Shown here: positions 1 through 4,866 of the stretch, one piece after another
How positions within the stretch are numbered: the stretch's first letter is position 1
Layout: every line of letters starts with the position of its first letter
Source: Akkermansiaceae bacterium
Lineage (GTDB): Bacteria > Verrucomicrobiota > Verrucomicrobiia > Verrucomicrobiales > Akkermansiaceae
DNA length: 5,327 nucleotides
Direction: 5' to 3'
NCBI GenBank assembly: GCA_028293225.1
Contig: JAQGPE010000461.1
Span: 1 to 5,327 of the forward strand
Made by a program: the position numbers and the translations under genes
The notes under the pieces: generated by a model
What the model was told of the DNA's origin: nothing
What the model saw: the letters and a program-made list of their open reading frames with translations, nothing else
The model's database searches: none

Positions 1-269
1 GACATGCTGGCGGAAACATACATCCACCACTGGTAGGCGGCCTGCAGGTCCATCTGTTTCTTCAGGGCGGGATTGCCCCGGCCCAACATATTCATGAAGA
101 CCGGCTGGACCAGCAGCATGGCGAAGCCGAAGACGCCATAGGCGGCCAGGACCAGGTGCAGGATGCCGAAGACGATGACGACCGTGGGCCTTGGCGGGGA
201 CGCCGGAGACGGTGGCGTGAGCGGCGGCGGATGCACGGCGGGCGGCTGATAGGGAGAGTCGGAGGTCAT
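1..269 (-). CDS. Small Pro-rich-N-terminus membrane protein, paralog 1 (partial, 3' end outside window)
   Basis: Function unknown. The visible 89 codons begin with ATG at 269-267. The protein starts MTSDSPYQPPAV, followed by a proline-rich stretch (about residues 9-28) that probably stays outside the bilayer, then a hydrophobic helix at about residues 29-54 containing VFGILHLVLAAYGVFG. A more polar segment with GRGNPALKK and the aromatic run YQWWMY follows, and the frame runs off the window edge. It is a paralog of the two genes upstream on the same strand: they share the (S)PYxPP opening, the VFGxL start of helix 1 and their order. The rest of the family shows four helices, so about half of this protein is probably missing here. 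It lies 52 bp after the stop of paralog 2 and could be co-transcribed with it. No Shine-Dalgarno sequence precedes the ATG. The reading frame is supported by paralogy and membrane pattern, not by a known function. Confidence 0.75.
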   Translation of the reverse strand, partial: MTSDSPYQPPAVHPPPLTPPSPASPPRPTVVIVFGILHLVLAAYGVFGFAMLLVQPVFMNMLGRGNPALKKQMDLQAAYQWWMYVSASM

Positions 270-288
270 GGCGTTGAGGGAAGGAAAT

Positions 289-303
289 CCGGGGCCGCCC
301 CGG
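289..303. other. GC-only inverted repeat in the paralog 2/1 spacer
   Basis: CCGGGG - CCG - CCCCGG is a perfect six-base-pair dyad with a three-base loop, all G and C, lying in the 52-bp gap between the stop of paralog 2 and the start of paralog 1. A transcript crossing the gap could fold here, about 20 bases before the ATG of paralog 1, and limit its transcription or translation. No T-tract follows on either strand. In GC-rich DNA such a dyad may arise by chance. Confidence 0.3.
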
Positions 304-312
304 GGAGCCGAC

Positions 313-334
313 CGGGGAATGTCACGATTCCCTG
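313..334 (-). other. Hairpin with the stop codon of paralog 2 in its loop
   Basis: Read on the minus strand, GGGAAT - CGTGAC - ATTCCC forms a six-base-pair stem with a six-base loop; the TGA stop (324-322) lies inside the loop. A C-G pair can extend the stem beyond a single mismatched position. There is no T-tract after it, so it is not a classical intrinsic terminator. It could act as a 3'-end stabiliser, a U-tract-less terminator or a pause site between paralogs 2 and 1. The dyad is seen directly; the function is inferred. Confidence 0.35.
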
Positions 335-891
335 CCGTGGGCGGCGAGCCAATCTTTCACCTGTGGGCGGTTCAGCAGGACCAGGCAGAGGGTGGGATAG
401 ATCATGGTCGCCAGCCCGCCCAGAACCACGCCGATCGACATCCCCACCTGGATAGGCTGGCGCATGTTGGCATCGACCGAACTCATGGTTTTTTGGGCCA
501 TCGGCAGGTAGAAGAGCACATTCAGGACGATGCTGACGAGTTTCCCGGCGATGGCGAACCAGGCGTAGCGATTCGACCACCTGATGGCGTGCTTGCGGCT
601 TTGCAGAAGTTGGATTCCCGCCAACAGAAGCAGTACCCCGACCACCCCGGAAATGACGGAAGTGGTGAGCGGGATCCAACCGGGCGGGGCATCGATTTTC
701 TGCGAAGCACTGACCAGAAATGTCGAGCTCATGGCACCGATGAGGCCCAGCAAGGCGCCCAGGATCGAGAAGGCGCAAAAGACCAGATCCAGAATCCCGA
801 ATACCTGGATGGCCCCGGGCTTCTGGCCGGGTGGCATGAACCCCGGCGGCGGCTGATTCGGCACGGCAGGCGGCTGATAGGGCGAGTCCAT
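322..891 (-). CDS. Small four-helix membrane protein, paralog 2
   Basis: Function unknown; an integral inner-membrane protein of 189 aa. The ATG at 891-889 was chosen because it gives the same SPYQPP opening as the neighbours; the frame is open further upstream, but that extension has no membrane character and would overlap paralog 3. Pro/Gly-rich residues 1-27 precede predicted helices at about 28-53, 73-96, 109-130 and 146-173. A signature shared with paralog 3 lies between helices 2 and 3: GIxLL, a basic loop, then WSNRYAW (residues 105-111). A second shared signature ends helix 4: IYPxLxLVxL followed by a PxVKDW tail (176-181). It is probably the middle gene of a three-gene minus-strand cluster, 68 bp after paralog 3. 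No catalytic or metal-binding motif is visible, so a structural, sensory or transport-accessory role cannot be separated. No Shine-Dalgarno sequence is seen. Its stop codon lies in the loop of a small hairpin. Confidence 0.85.
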   Translation of the reverse strand: MDSPYQPPAVPNQPPPGFMPPGQKPGAIQVFGILDLVFCAFSILGALLGLIGAMSSTFLVSASQKIDAPPGWIPLTTSVISGVVGVLLLLAGIQLLQSRKHAIRWSNRYAWFAIAGKLVSIVLNVLFYLPMAQKTMSSVDANMRQPIQVGMSIGVVLGGLATMIYPTLCLVLLNRPQVKDWLAAHGRES

Positions 892-948
892 GCGGGCAGG
901 CAATCCCAAGGGCGGCCGGATGTCGAGAGCGGGCGGTCGGGTGCGCTG

Positions 949-973
949 CGCTGTCGGAGTCAGTCCGGCAGCG
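949..973 (-). other. Hairpin with the stop codon of paralog 3 in its loop
   Basis: On the minus strand, CGCTG and CAGCG arms enclose CGGA and TCCG arms with one A/C mismatch between the two stem segments, and the five-base loop CTGAC contains the TGA stop (962-960). The folded unit is therefore 5 bp + mismatch + 4 bp with a tight loop. No T-tract follows. It resembles the hairpin at the end of paralog 2 in placing the stop codon in the loop. Termination, pausing or 3'-end protection are possible roles, none shown. Confidence 0.4.
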
Positions 974-1466
974 AGTCCACCCAATCCTTCACGCGCGGCT
1001 GTTTCAGGAAAACCAGCGCCAGCACCGGATAGATGAGGGCGATCACAGACAGGCTTACTGCCTTGAGGGGCGATCCATCTTCCCCGGCAGCCGCACCGGC
1101 GCTGGCGGGGAAAAGAACGATCGCCAGATCCTGGAGGACGGTCATCGCAATCGAGGCCCAGGCATAGCGGTTGGACCACATCACCCCGTTGCGTTTCTTT
1201 TTCAACAGCCGGATGCCCGCGTAGGTCATCAGGCCGGTGACAACGCCGTTCAACAGGAACGTGACCCAGTTCAGGAGGTTGTAGTGAATGCCTCCGAAGC
1301 CGGTCGCCAGCATCACGATGAAGACAACGACGCCGAGGATTCCAAGATAGCCGAAAATCCGGTGCAGACTGCCGAAAACGTAGGCCGATTTCGGCATGCC
1401 GTCGTAGCGGACCCGCGGTTGTTCCTCGACGCTCTGTGGTGGACGATACGGAGATTCGGAATCCAT
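960..1466 (-). CDS. Small four-helix membrane protein, paralog 3 (first gene of cluster)
   Basis: Function unknown; an integral membrane protein of 168 aa. It starts at ATG 1466-1464 with MDSESPYRPP and has a short polar N-terminus (residues 1-26, less proline-rich than in its paralogs). Predicted helices lie at about 28-54, 64-88, 101-120 and 133-155. The family signatures are clear: VFGSL at the start of helix 1, GIRLLKKKRNGVMWSNRYAW (residues 84-103) between helices 2 and 3, and IYPVLALVFL followed by QPRVKDW at the C-terminus. The KKKR loop after helix 2 and the basic C-terminal tail suggest, by the positive-inside rule, that both face the cytoplasm. It is the promoter-proximal gene of the cluster and is divergent from tyrS, with 119 bp between the chosen start codons. 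No Shine-Dalgarno sequence precedes the ATG. A Verrucomicrobia/Planctomycetes-type uncharacterised membrane family is the best description I can give. Confidence 0.87.
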   Translation of the reverse strand: MDSESPYRPPQSVEEQPRVRYDGMPKSAYVFGSLHRIFGYLGILGVVVFIVMLATGFGGIHYNLLNWVTFLLNGVVTGLMTYAGIRLLKKKRNGVMWSNRYAWASIAMTVLQDLAIVLFPASAGAAAGEDGSPLKAVSLSVIALIYPVLALVFLKQPRVKDWVDSLPD

Positions 1467-1585
1467 GCCGTTATCTAAAAGGGGAAATGCTGCGGGATGT
1501 CCAGACCGCGCAGAGATCTCCGGATGTCGAGCCTCCCCGGTGTTCAGCCTTGCACGGGCGGTTCCCCCGCTTGCACTCTCTGCGC
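1467..1585. promoter_or_regulatory. Divergent intergenic region between paralog 3 and tyrS
   Basis: This 119-bp spacer must hold the promoters for both directions if the chosen starts are right. It contains two GGATGTC words (1495-1501 and 1522-1528); the second is part of the 12-base word CCGGATGTCGAG, found again upstream of paralog 2 (916-927). The most AT-rich patch, TTATCTAAAA (1471-1480), lies just upstream of the paralog 3 ATG and could contribute to a minus-strand -10 element (weak TAGATA). TTGCAC occurs twice on the plus strand (1550-1555, 1571-1576). No T-box leader, convincing sigma-70 pair or Shine-Dalgarno sequence was found for tyrS. Confidence 0.4.
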
Positions 1586-2767
1586 GTGACCCCAGAAGAA
1601 CAGCTCCAGGTCCTGACCGCCGGCACGGCCAAGGTCCTGTCGGAAAAGGAACTGCTTGAAAAGCTCCGCCTCGGCCGCCCCCTGCGCATCAAGCTCGGCG
1701 TCGACCCGACCGCGCCGGATATCCACCTGGGCCACACCGTCGTGCTGGAAAAGCTCCGCCAGTTCCAGAGCCTGGGCCACCAGGCCATCCTGCTGATCGG
1801 CGATTTCACCGCGACCATCGGCGATCCGTCCGGCCGCTCGGTGACGCGCCCGCCATTGACCCGCGAAGCGGCCCTGCTGAACGCGGCCACCTACACCGAG
1901 CAGGCCTTCAAGATCCTGGACATGGAGAAGACCGAGGTCGCCTACAACGGGACCTGGTTCCGCCAGATGAGCTACGAGGACGTCCTGCGCCTGAACGCCC
2001 GCGTGACCCTGCAGCAGATGCTGCAGCGCGAGGATTTCCGCAACCGCATCGATGCCGGGCAGGAAATCCGCCTCCACGAGCTCCAGTACCCGGTCATGCA
2101 GGGCTGGGACTCGGTCGAACTCCGCGCCGATGTGGAACTCGGCGGCACCGACCAGCTTTTCAATCTCCTCGTCGGCCGCGATCTTCAGAAAGAGGAAGGC
2201 CAGCCCCAGCAGGTCGTCCTGGTCATGCCCATCCTGGAAGGGCTGGACGGCGTGAAGAAGATGTCGAAGTCGTACGGCAACTACGTCGGCGTCAACGACG
2301 CGCCGCAGGACATGTTCGGCAAGCTCATGAGCGTTTCCGACACCCTGATGAGCCGCTACTACCTGCTGCTGCTCGGCGAGACGCTCGACCCGGCCGCGCA
2401 CCCGATGGAGGCGAAGAAGGCCCTGGCCCAAAAACTCACCGCCCGCTACCACGGCGACGAGGCCGGCCAGGCCGCGCGCGACGACTGGGACACCCGCTTT
2501 TCGAAAAAGGATCTGGCCGCCGCCGAGTTGCCGGAGCTGGCCATCGCGGAGCTGCCCGCCGAGCTCAACGTGCTGTCGCTGACCGCGCATTGCTTCAAGA
2601 CCGCCTTCGACCTGGAGAAATCGAACGGCGAGCTGCGCAAGCAGTTCATCACCACCGGCTCCGTGCAATTGAACGGCGAAAAGCTCACCGATCCGTCTGC
2701 CGCCGTGTCCCCATCCGCGGGAGACGTGCTGAAGCTGTCGAAAAAGCACGCCGTCCGGCTCGTCTGA
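1586..2767 (+). CDS. tyrS: Tyrosyl-tRNA synthetase (TyrRS, long bacterial type)
   Basis: Attaches tyrosine to tRNA-Tyr via tyrosyl-adenylate in the cytoplasm (class Ic aminoacyl-tRNA synthetase, normally a dimer). With the GTG start at 1586 the product is 393 aa, close to the usual size of the longer bacterial TyrRS group. Landmarks: the HIGH-type motif as HLGH (residues 47-50) after GVDPTAPD; IGDFTATIGDPSGR in the Rossmann fold; tyrosine/tRNA-site residues in QYPVMQGWDS (about 167-176) and GGTDQ (186-190); and an intact KMSKS (225-229). The C-terminal S4-like RNA-binding domain is about 330-393, with GSVQLNGEKLTDPS and GDVLKLSKK. The frame is open upstream to ATG 1487 and beyond (1436), but that extra sequence (MLRDVQTAQRSP...) is unlike TyrRS N-termini and would use up the divergent promoter region. 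TTG 1571 is another candidate. No Shine-Dalgarno sequence precedes any candidate start. Function is very sure; the exact start is moderately sure. Confidence 0.95.
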   Translation: MTPEEQLQVLTAGTAKVLSEKELLEKLRLGRPLRIKLGVDPTAPDIHLGHTVVLEKLRQFQSLGHQAILLIGDFTATIGDPSGRSVTRPPLTREAALLNAATYTEQAFKILDMEKTEVAYNGTWFRQMSYEDVLRLNARVTLQQMLQREDFRNRIDAGQEIRLHELQYPVMQGWDSVELRADVELGGTDQLFNLLVGRDLQKEEGQPQQVVLVMPILEGLDGVKKMSKSYGNYVGVNDAPQDMFGKLMSVSDTLMSRYYLLLLGETLDPAAHPMEAKKALAQKLTARYHGDEAGQAARDDWDTRFSKKDLAAAELPELAIAELPAELNVLSLTAHCFKTAFDLEKSNGELRKQFITTGSVQLNGEKLTDPSAAVSPSAGDVLKLSKKHAVRLV

Positions 2768-2771
2768 GCCG
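2756..2771 (+). other. Hairpin spanning the tyrS stop codon
   Basis: CGGCTC - GTCT - GAGCCG is a perfect six-base-pair stem with a four-base loop. The T of the TGA stop (2765-2767) is the last loop base and the GA is in the stem. A weaker GCCGC/GCGGC pairing (2768-2772 with 2785-2789), followed by CTCTTT, lies just downstream and is mutually exclusive with part of it. Neither has a proper U-tract. It may be a weak terminator separating tyrS from the downstream peptidase gene. Confidence 0.35.
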
Positions 2772-2809
2772 CCAGCGAGGGGCCGCGGCGCTCTTTCCCG
2801 GGCCAGTCC

Positions 2810-2818
2810 TGTCATACT
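2810..2818 (+). promoter_or_regulatory. Candidate extended -10 element upstream of the peptidase gene
   Basis: TGTCATACT combines a TGn extension with CATACT, four of six matches to TATAAT, and is among the least GC-rich words of the tyrS-peptidase gap. It would give a 5' leader of roughly 75 nt. I see no good -35 match at the usual distance, which an extended -10 can tolerate. Without it, the gene could be read through from tyrS, 132 bp upstream. Confidence 0.25.
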
Positions 2819-2899
2819 AATCGCCTTGCCAGGGGCGCGGCGGTCAAGATAGGTCCTGCCTCAGTGTCCGGCGCCGTCCGGGCGCACCCTCCTCCGGTG

Positions 2900-4429
2900 A
2901 TGAAGAAATCCCTCCCCCTGTTGCTGGCCCTGCTTGGGGTCGGCGCGTTCCTGCCCTGCTCCTCCGCGGAGGACATCCTGGCCGGCCAGAAACTGCCCGC
3001 ATTGGATACGAAGACGGGACAGCACTACGACAATGTCACCGTCCGCGAAGTCACGCCGGATGGCATCAAGATCATGTTCGACGGCGGGGTGAAGACCATC
3101 CCCGCGCGGGAACTGCCGCAGTACGCGGAGGCCTTCGACCGCTTGAAAGCCGAGGTTCCGGTCGCTCCCGCCGCCCCGGTGACCCCGGCGCCTTCAGCGG
3201 ATCCGTCCGCCCCCGCCGCCGCGACGGATGAAGCCGCATGGCTGCCCCAGAACAATGCCGACGTGGTGGCGTGCTCGCTGTTCGTGGATGTCTCAAAGGG
3301 CATCGGCCACGGCGGCGGCGAGGGCTCCTGGAAAGGCTCCGCCTTCCTCTGCAACCTCGGCAAGACCACCTACATCTACAGCAACGCCCACAACTTCGAC
3401 GGCGCGGTGGACTTCCAGATCCACGACACCAAGGGCACGGTGTATTCGGATTTCGCCTCGGTCGAGATCGCCGGACCGAACCAGGCCTTCTGGAAAGCCA
3501 GCGGCTACGGCGGCGACATCGTCCGCATCAGACTGAAGAACTTCTACCCGCAGGCGCTGACTCTCGACAGCCGCCCGCTGACGGCCGACAACGCCAAGGG
3601 CCGCAAGATCCTCATCACCGGCAATACCGGCGGCCTCGGCAAGATCACCGAGCTGGAGGGCCTGGTGACCAGCCTCGCGCCCGACTACATCATCATTCAC
3701 AACGCCGCGGTGGAGGGCGGCAACAGCGGCAGCCCGATCGTCGATCTGTCCACCCACAAGGTCATCGGCATCCTCACCTGGGGCCTGAAGCTGGACGCGA
3801 CTCTGGAGGAAATCTGGAGCAAGCAGCCGGTCGCCCAGCGCCAGGGCATCAATGTCGGCGCCGGCCTGGCCACCATCACCTATGTATCGACCAGCTTCGA
3901 GCAGCTGCGACAGCAGCGGGTGGCGATGAATGAGCTGAAGAAGCGCATCCGCCTGCTTGGCCTGCTGGACACGCTGATCCCCGCCAAGCAGGGCGTCTTC
4001 GTCAATACCCAGACCATCGTCATGGGCGACTACACCGTGGCCGACCTGCTGGCGGAATCCGCCAATCACCCGGTGGTCCGCGAGCTGCTGCGCCTGGACA
4101 AGGTCCTGCGCGCCAAGGGCGGCGCGATTGCCATCAGCAACGCGGAAATGCTGAAGCTCTACGAGAACTCCCTGCGCGTCTGCCTCAGCTCCATTTCCTC
4201 CGAGCGCATCGCCATGGAGACCACCCAGTCGGCCACCTTCTTCATGAAGTGCAATCTGAAGCGCAGCCGCGTGATCGACATCTGCAAGGCCTACGAGAAT
4301 CTCTGCGCCCGCTCCGTCGACTGGTTCGTCCAGCAGCAGGGCTCCGGCGGCAAGGCGCTGGCCATCGACTCCCACGTCCGCCTACCCCCGCTGCGCAGCG
4401 GCCTGAAAGGCCTTGGCCTGAAGGAGTAG
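2900..4429 (+). CDS. Secreted trypsin-like (S1 fold) serine peptidase with extra N- and C-terminal regions
   Basis: Predicted exported serine peptidase of 509 aa. The ATG at 2900 is preferred over the upstream GTG 2864 because it starts a textbook signal peptide: MKKS, a Leu-rich core, then PCSSA with likely cleavage after Ala23 (Pro before the Cys argues against a lipobox). Residues 24-85 form a small beta-rich module (LPALDTKTG, YDNVTVREVTPDGIKIMFDGG, IPARELP), similar to N-terminal modules I recall in Verrucomicrobia secreted proteins. A Pro/Ala linker follows (about 86-113). The peptidase domain is about 120-300: catalytic His164 in YSNAHNF, Asp206 in GGDIVRI, Ser276 in EGGNSGSP, then a GILTWG strand. 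The arrangement resembles HtrA/glutamyl-endopeptidase-like S1 enzymes, but I see no PDZ domain. The last 200 residues are mostly helical with several cysteines and are not recognised. The substrate is unknown. The gene stands apart from tyrS and is followed by a long spacer, so it is probably monocistronic. Confidence 0.85.
   Translation: MKKSLPLLLALLGVGAFLPCSSAEDILAGQKLPALDTKTGQHYDNVTVREVTPDGIKIMFDGGVKTIPARELPQYAEAFDRLKAEVPVAPAAPVTPAPSADPSAPAAATDEAAWLPQNNADVVACSLFVDVSKGIGHGGGEGSWKGSAFLCNLGKTTYIYSNAHNFDGAVDFQIHDTKGTVYSDFASVEIAGPNQAFWKASGYGGDIVRIRLKNFYPQALTLDSRPLTADNAKGRKILITGNTGGLGKITELEGLVTSLAPDYIIIHNAAVEGGNSGSPIVDLSTHKVIGILTWGLKLDATLEEIWSKQPVAQRQGINVGAGLATITYVSTSFEQLRQQRVAMNELKKRIRLLGLLDTLIPAKQGVFVNTQTIVMGDYTVADLLAESANHPVVRELLRLDKVLRAKGGAIAISNAEMLKLYENSLRVCLSSISSERIAMETTQSATFFMKCNLKRSRVIDICKAYENLCARSVDWFVQQQGSGGKALAIDSHVRLPPLRSGLKGLGLKE
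4400..4412 (+). other. Small hairpin near the 3' end of the peptidase gene
   Basis: GGCCT - GAA - AGGCC is a perfect five-base-pair stem with a three-base loop, followed by TT, 14 bases before the TAG stop. It lies in an octamer GGCCTGAA repeated at 4400 and 4415 (encoding the GLK...GLK tail) and just after the palindrome CGCTGCGCAGCG (4389-4400). It may add to 3'-end structure, but the repeat can be explained by the coding sequence alone. Confidence 0.25.
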
Positions 4430-4520
4430 GTGGAACGAAGTAGACGGGCTCGGAAGAAGAGCGAGCGCGTCGATGTCGATCAGGAATCGCGGCGTAAGGG
4501 CGCGCCCGTCTTGCGGCTTT

Positions 4521-4576
4521 GCCGGGTGCCGTTACCAGGGGTTTCACCCCTGGCTGTCTCATGTCGCACCTGCGGC
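4521..4576. repeat. REP-like nested palindromic element
   Basis: The centre is a perfect 8-bp hairpin, CCAGGGGT - TTC - ACCCCTGG (4535-4553). Outside it GGTGC (4525-4529) pairs with GCACC (4566-4570), and after a two-base bulge GCCG (4521-4524) pairs with CGGC (4573-4576), so the whole unit can fold into one imperfect stem with internal loops. This layout fits REP-type elements mobilised by RAYT (TnpA-REP) transposases. I recall near-identical words (a CCAGGGGTTTCACCCCTGG core followed by ATGTCGCACC) scattered between genes in Verrucomicrobia/Planctomycetes, but this is memory, not a search. No transposase gene is in the window. The central hairpin could also stop or stabilise the peptidase transcript, although no T-tract follows. 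Confidence 0.6.
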
Positions 4577-4620
4577 GCTCTTTGAATGAACGGCCCTGCG
4601 TCCGCTTCTCCGGCATCTCT

Positions 4621-4648
4621 CGTACTTCCCGCCCCGTACTTCCCCCCA
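4621..4648. repeat. 14-bp tandem duplication
   Basis: CGTACTTCCC occurs at 4621-4630 and again at 4635-4644, a 14-bp period; the units are CGTACTTCCCGCCC and CGTACTTCCCCCCA. It lies in the non-coding spacer. It may be a slippage duplication or a pair of protein-binding sites; nothing in the sequence separates these. Confidence 0.4.
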
Positions 4649-4679
4649 CCGGGCGATCCCCCGTGGCGAAATTTCCCCG

Positions 4680-4697
4680 CGTGACCACATCGTCACG
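4680..4697. repeat. Inverted repeat CGTGAC-N6-GTCACG
   Basis: Perfect six-base arms are separated by the six bases CACATC. Arm length and spacing fit either a small RNA hairpin or a dimeric regulator site. It lies about 110-130 bp upstream of the candidate nrdR promoter, which is far for a repressor operator but possible for an activator or an unrelated element. Confidence 0.3.
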
Positions 4698-4721
4698 TTC
4701 CGGCATTTCCGCCCCCTCGTT

Positions 4722-4739
4722 AGACTCTGGCAGAGTTTT
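4722..4739 (+). terminator. Weak terminator-like hairpin before the nrdR promoter
   Basis: ACTCT - GGC - AGAGT gives a five-base-pair stem with a three-base loop. It can be lengthened by a G-T wobble and an A-T pair, and it runs directly into TTTTA. This is the only hairpin in the spacer that is followed by a run of T on the plus strand. It would end transcription entering from the peptidase gene before nrdR. The short stem makes it weak. Confidence 0.3.
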
Positions 4740-4809
4740 AAAGCGAACTTCCCTTTTTCGCGGCCTGGCTGCCGCTTCTCTAAAAACTTCACTTCGTTCT
4801 GGTGGACTA

Positions 4810-4839
4810 TTGGCCATAACCCACTAAATATGCTACAGT
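4810..4839 (+). promoter_or_regulatory. Candidate nrdR promoter
   Basis: TTGGCC (4810-4815, four of six to TTGACA) is followed after 18 bp by TACAGT (4834-4839, four of six to TATAAT) with a TGn extension (TGC, 4831-4833). It lies in the most AT-rich part of the spacer and would start a leader of about 50 nt. TTGACG at 4847-4852 is a better -35 word but has no acceptable -10 at the right distance. Confidence 0.35.
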
Positions 4840-4854
4840 TTTCAAATTGACGAC

Positions 4855-4866
4855 ACCACCTGTGGT
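4855..4866. promoter_or_regulatory. Dyad ACCAC-CT-GTGGT in the nrdR leader, possible operator
   Basis: Five-base perfect arms around a two-base centre lie 16-27 bp after the candidate -10 and 33 bp before the nrdR ATG. The two-base gap is too tight for a good RNA hairpin, so a protein-binding site is more likely if it functions at all. It does not resemble the AT-rich NrdR box. Confidence 0.25.

Noticed and set aside
268..1032. 254-codon open frame on the plus strand across paralogs 1-3
   Set aside because: Hydrophilic, low-information translation (HADRHPHLDRLAH and similar). The minus-strand frames have membrane helices and conserved paralog motifs.
892..1179. N-terminal extension of paralog 2
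   Set aside because: It would overlap most of the second half of paralog 3, has no membrane pattern and removes the conserved start at SPYQPP.
1436..1585. Upstream start for tyrS (ATG 1436 or ATG 1487)
   Set aside because: The added residues do not resemble TyrRS N-termini and would overlap the start of paralog 3 (1436) or use up the divergent promoter region (1487). AAAAGGGG before ATG 1487 is too close to be a useful ribosome binding site.
1467..1585. T-box riboswitch or tRNA-Tyr-sensing leader for tyrS
   Set aside because: The spacer is too short, and no T-box word or specifier stem-loop is visible.
1544..2815. 423-codon open frame on the minus strand across tyrS
   Set aside because: It is the antisense of a secure TyrRS gene. 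Its composition (runs of Leu, Gly, Val, Asp, Gln, His) is what GC3-rich coding DNA gives on the opposite strand, and no domain is seen.
3293..4375. 360-codon open frame on the minus strand across the peptidase gene
   Set aside because: The same antisense effect; the plus strand has a signal peptide and an intact catalytic triad.
4242..4817. 191-codon minus-strand frame spanning the peptidase 3' end and the spacer
   Set aside because: It overlaps a well-supported gene and crosses all the spacer palindromes; Arg/Pro/Ser-rich composition with no recognisable motif.
4519..4827. 102-codon open frame in the spacer (MPGAVTRGFTPG...)
   Set aside because: It is translated directly from the REP-like palindrome and tandem repeat; such products are typical spurious gene calls in repeat-rich spacers.
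4820..4838. NrdR box candidate (CACTAAATATGCTACAG)
   Set aside because: Only a partial match to the palindromic AT-rich consensus, poor symmetry, and a single copy where paired boxes are expected.
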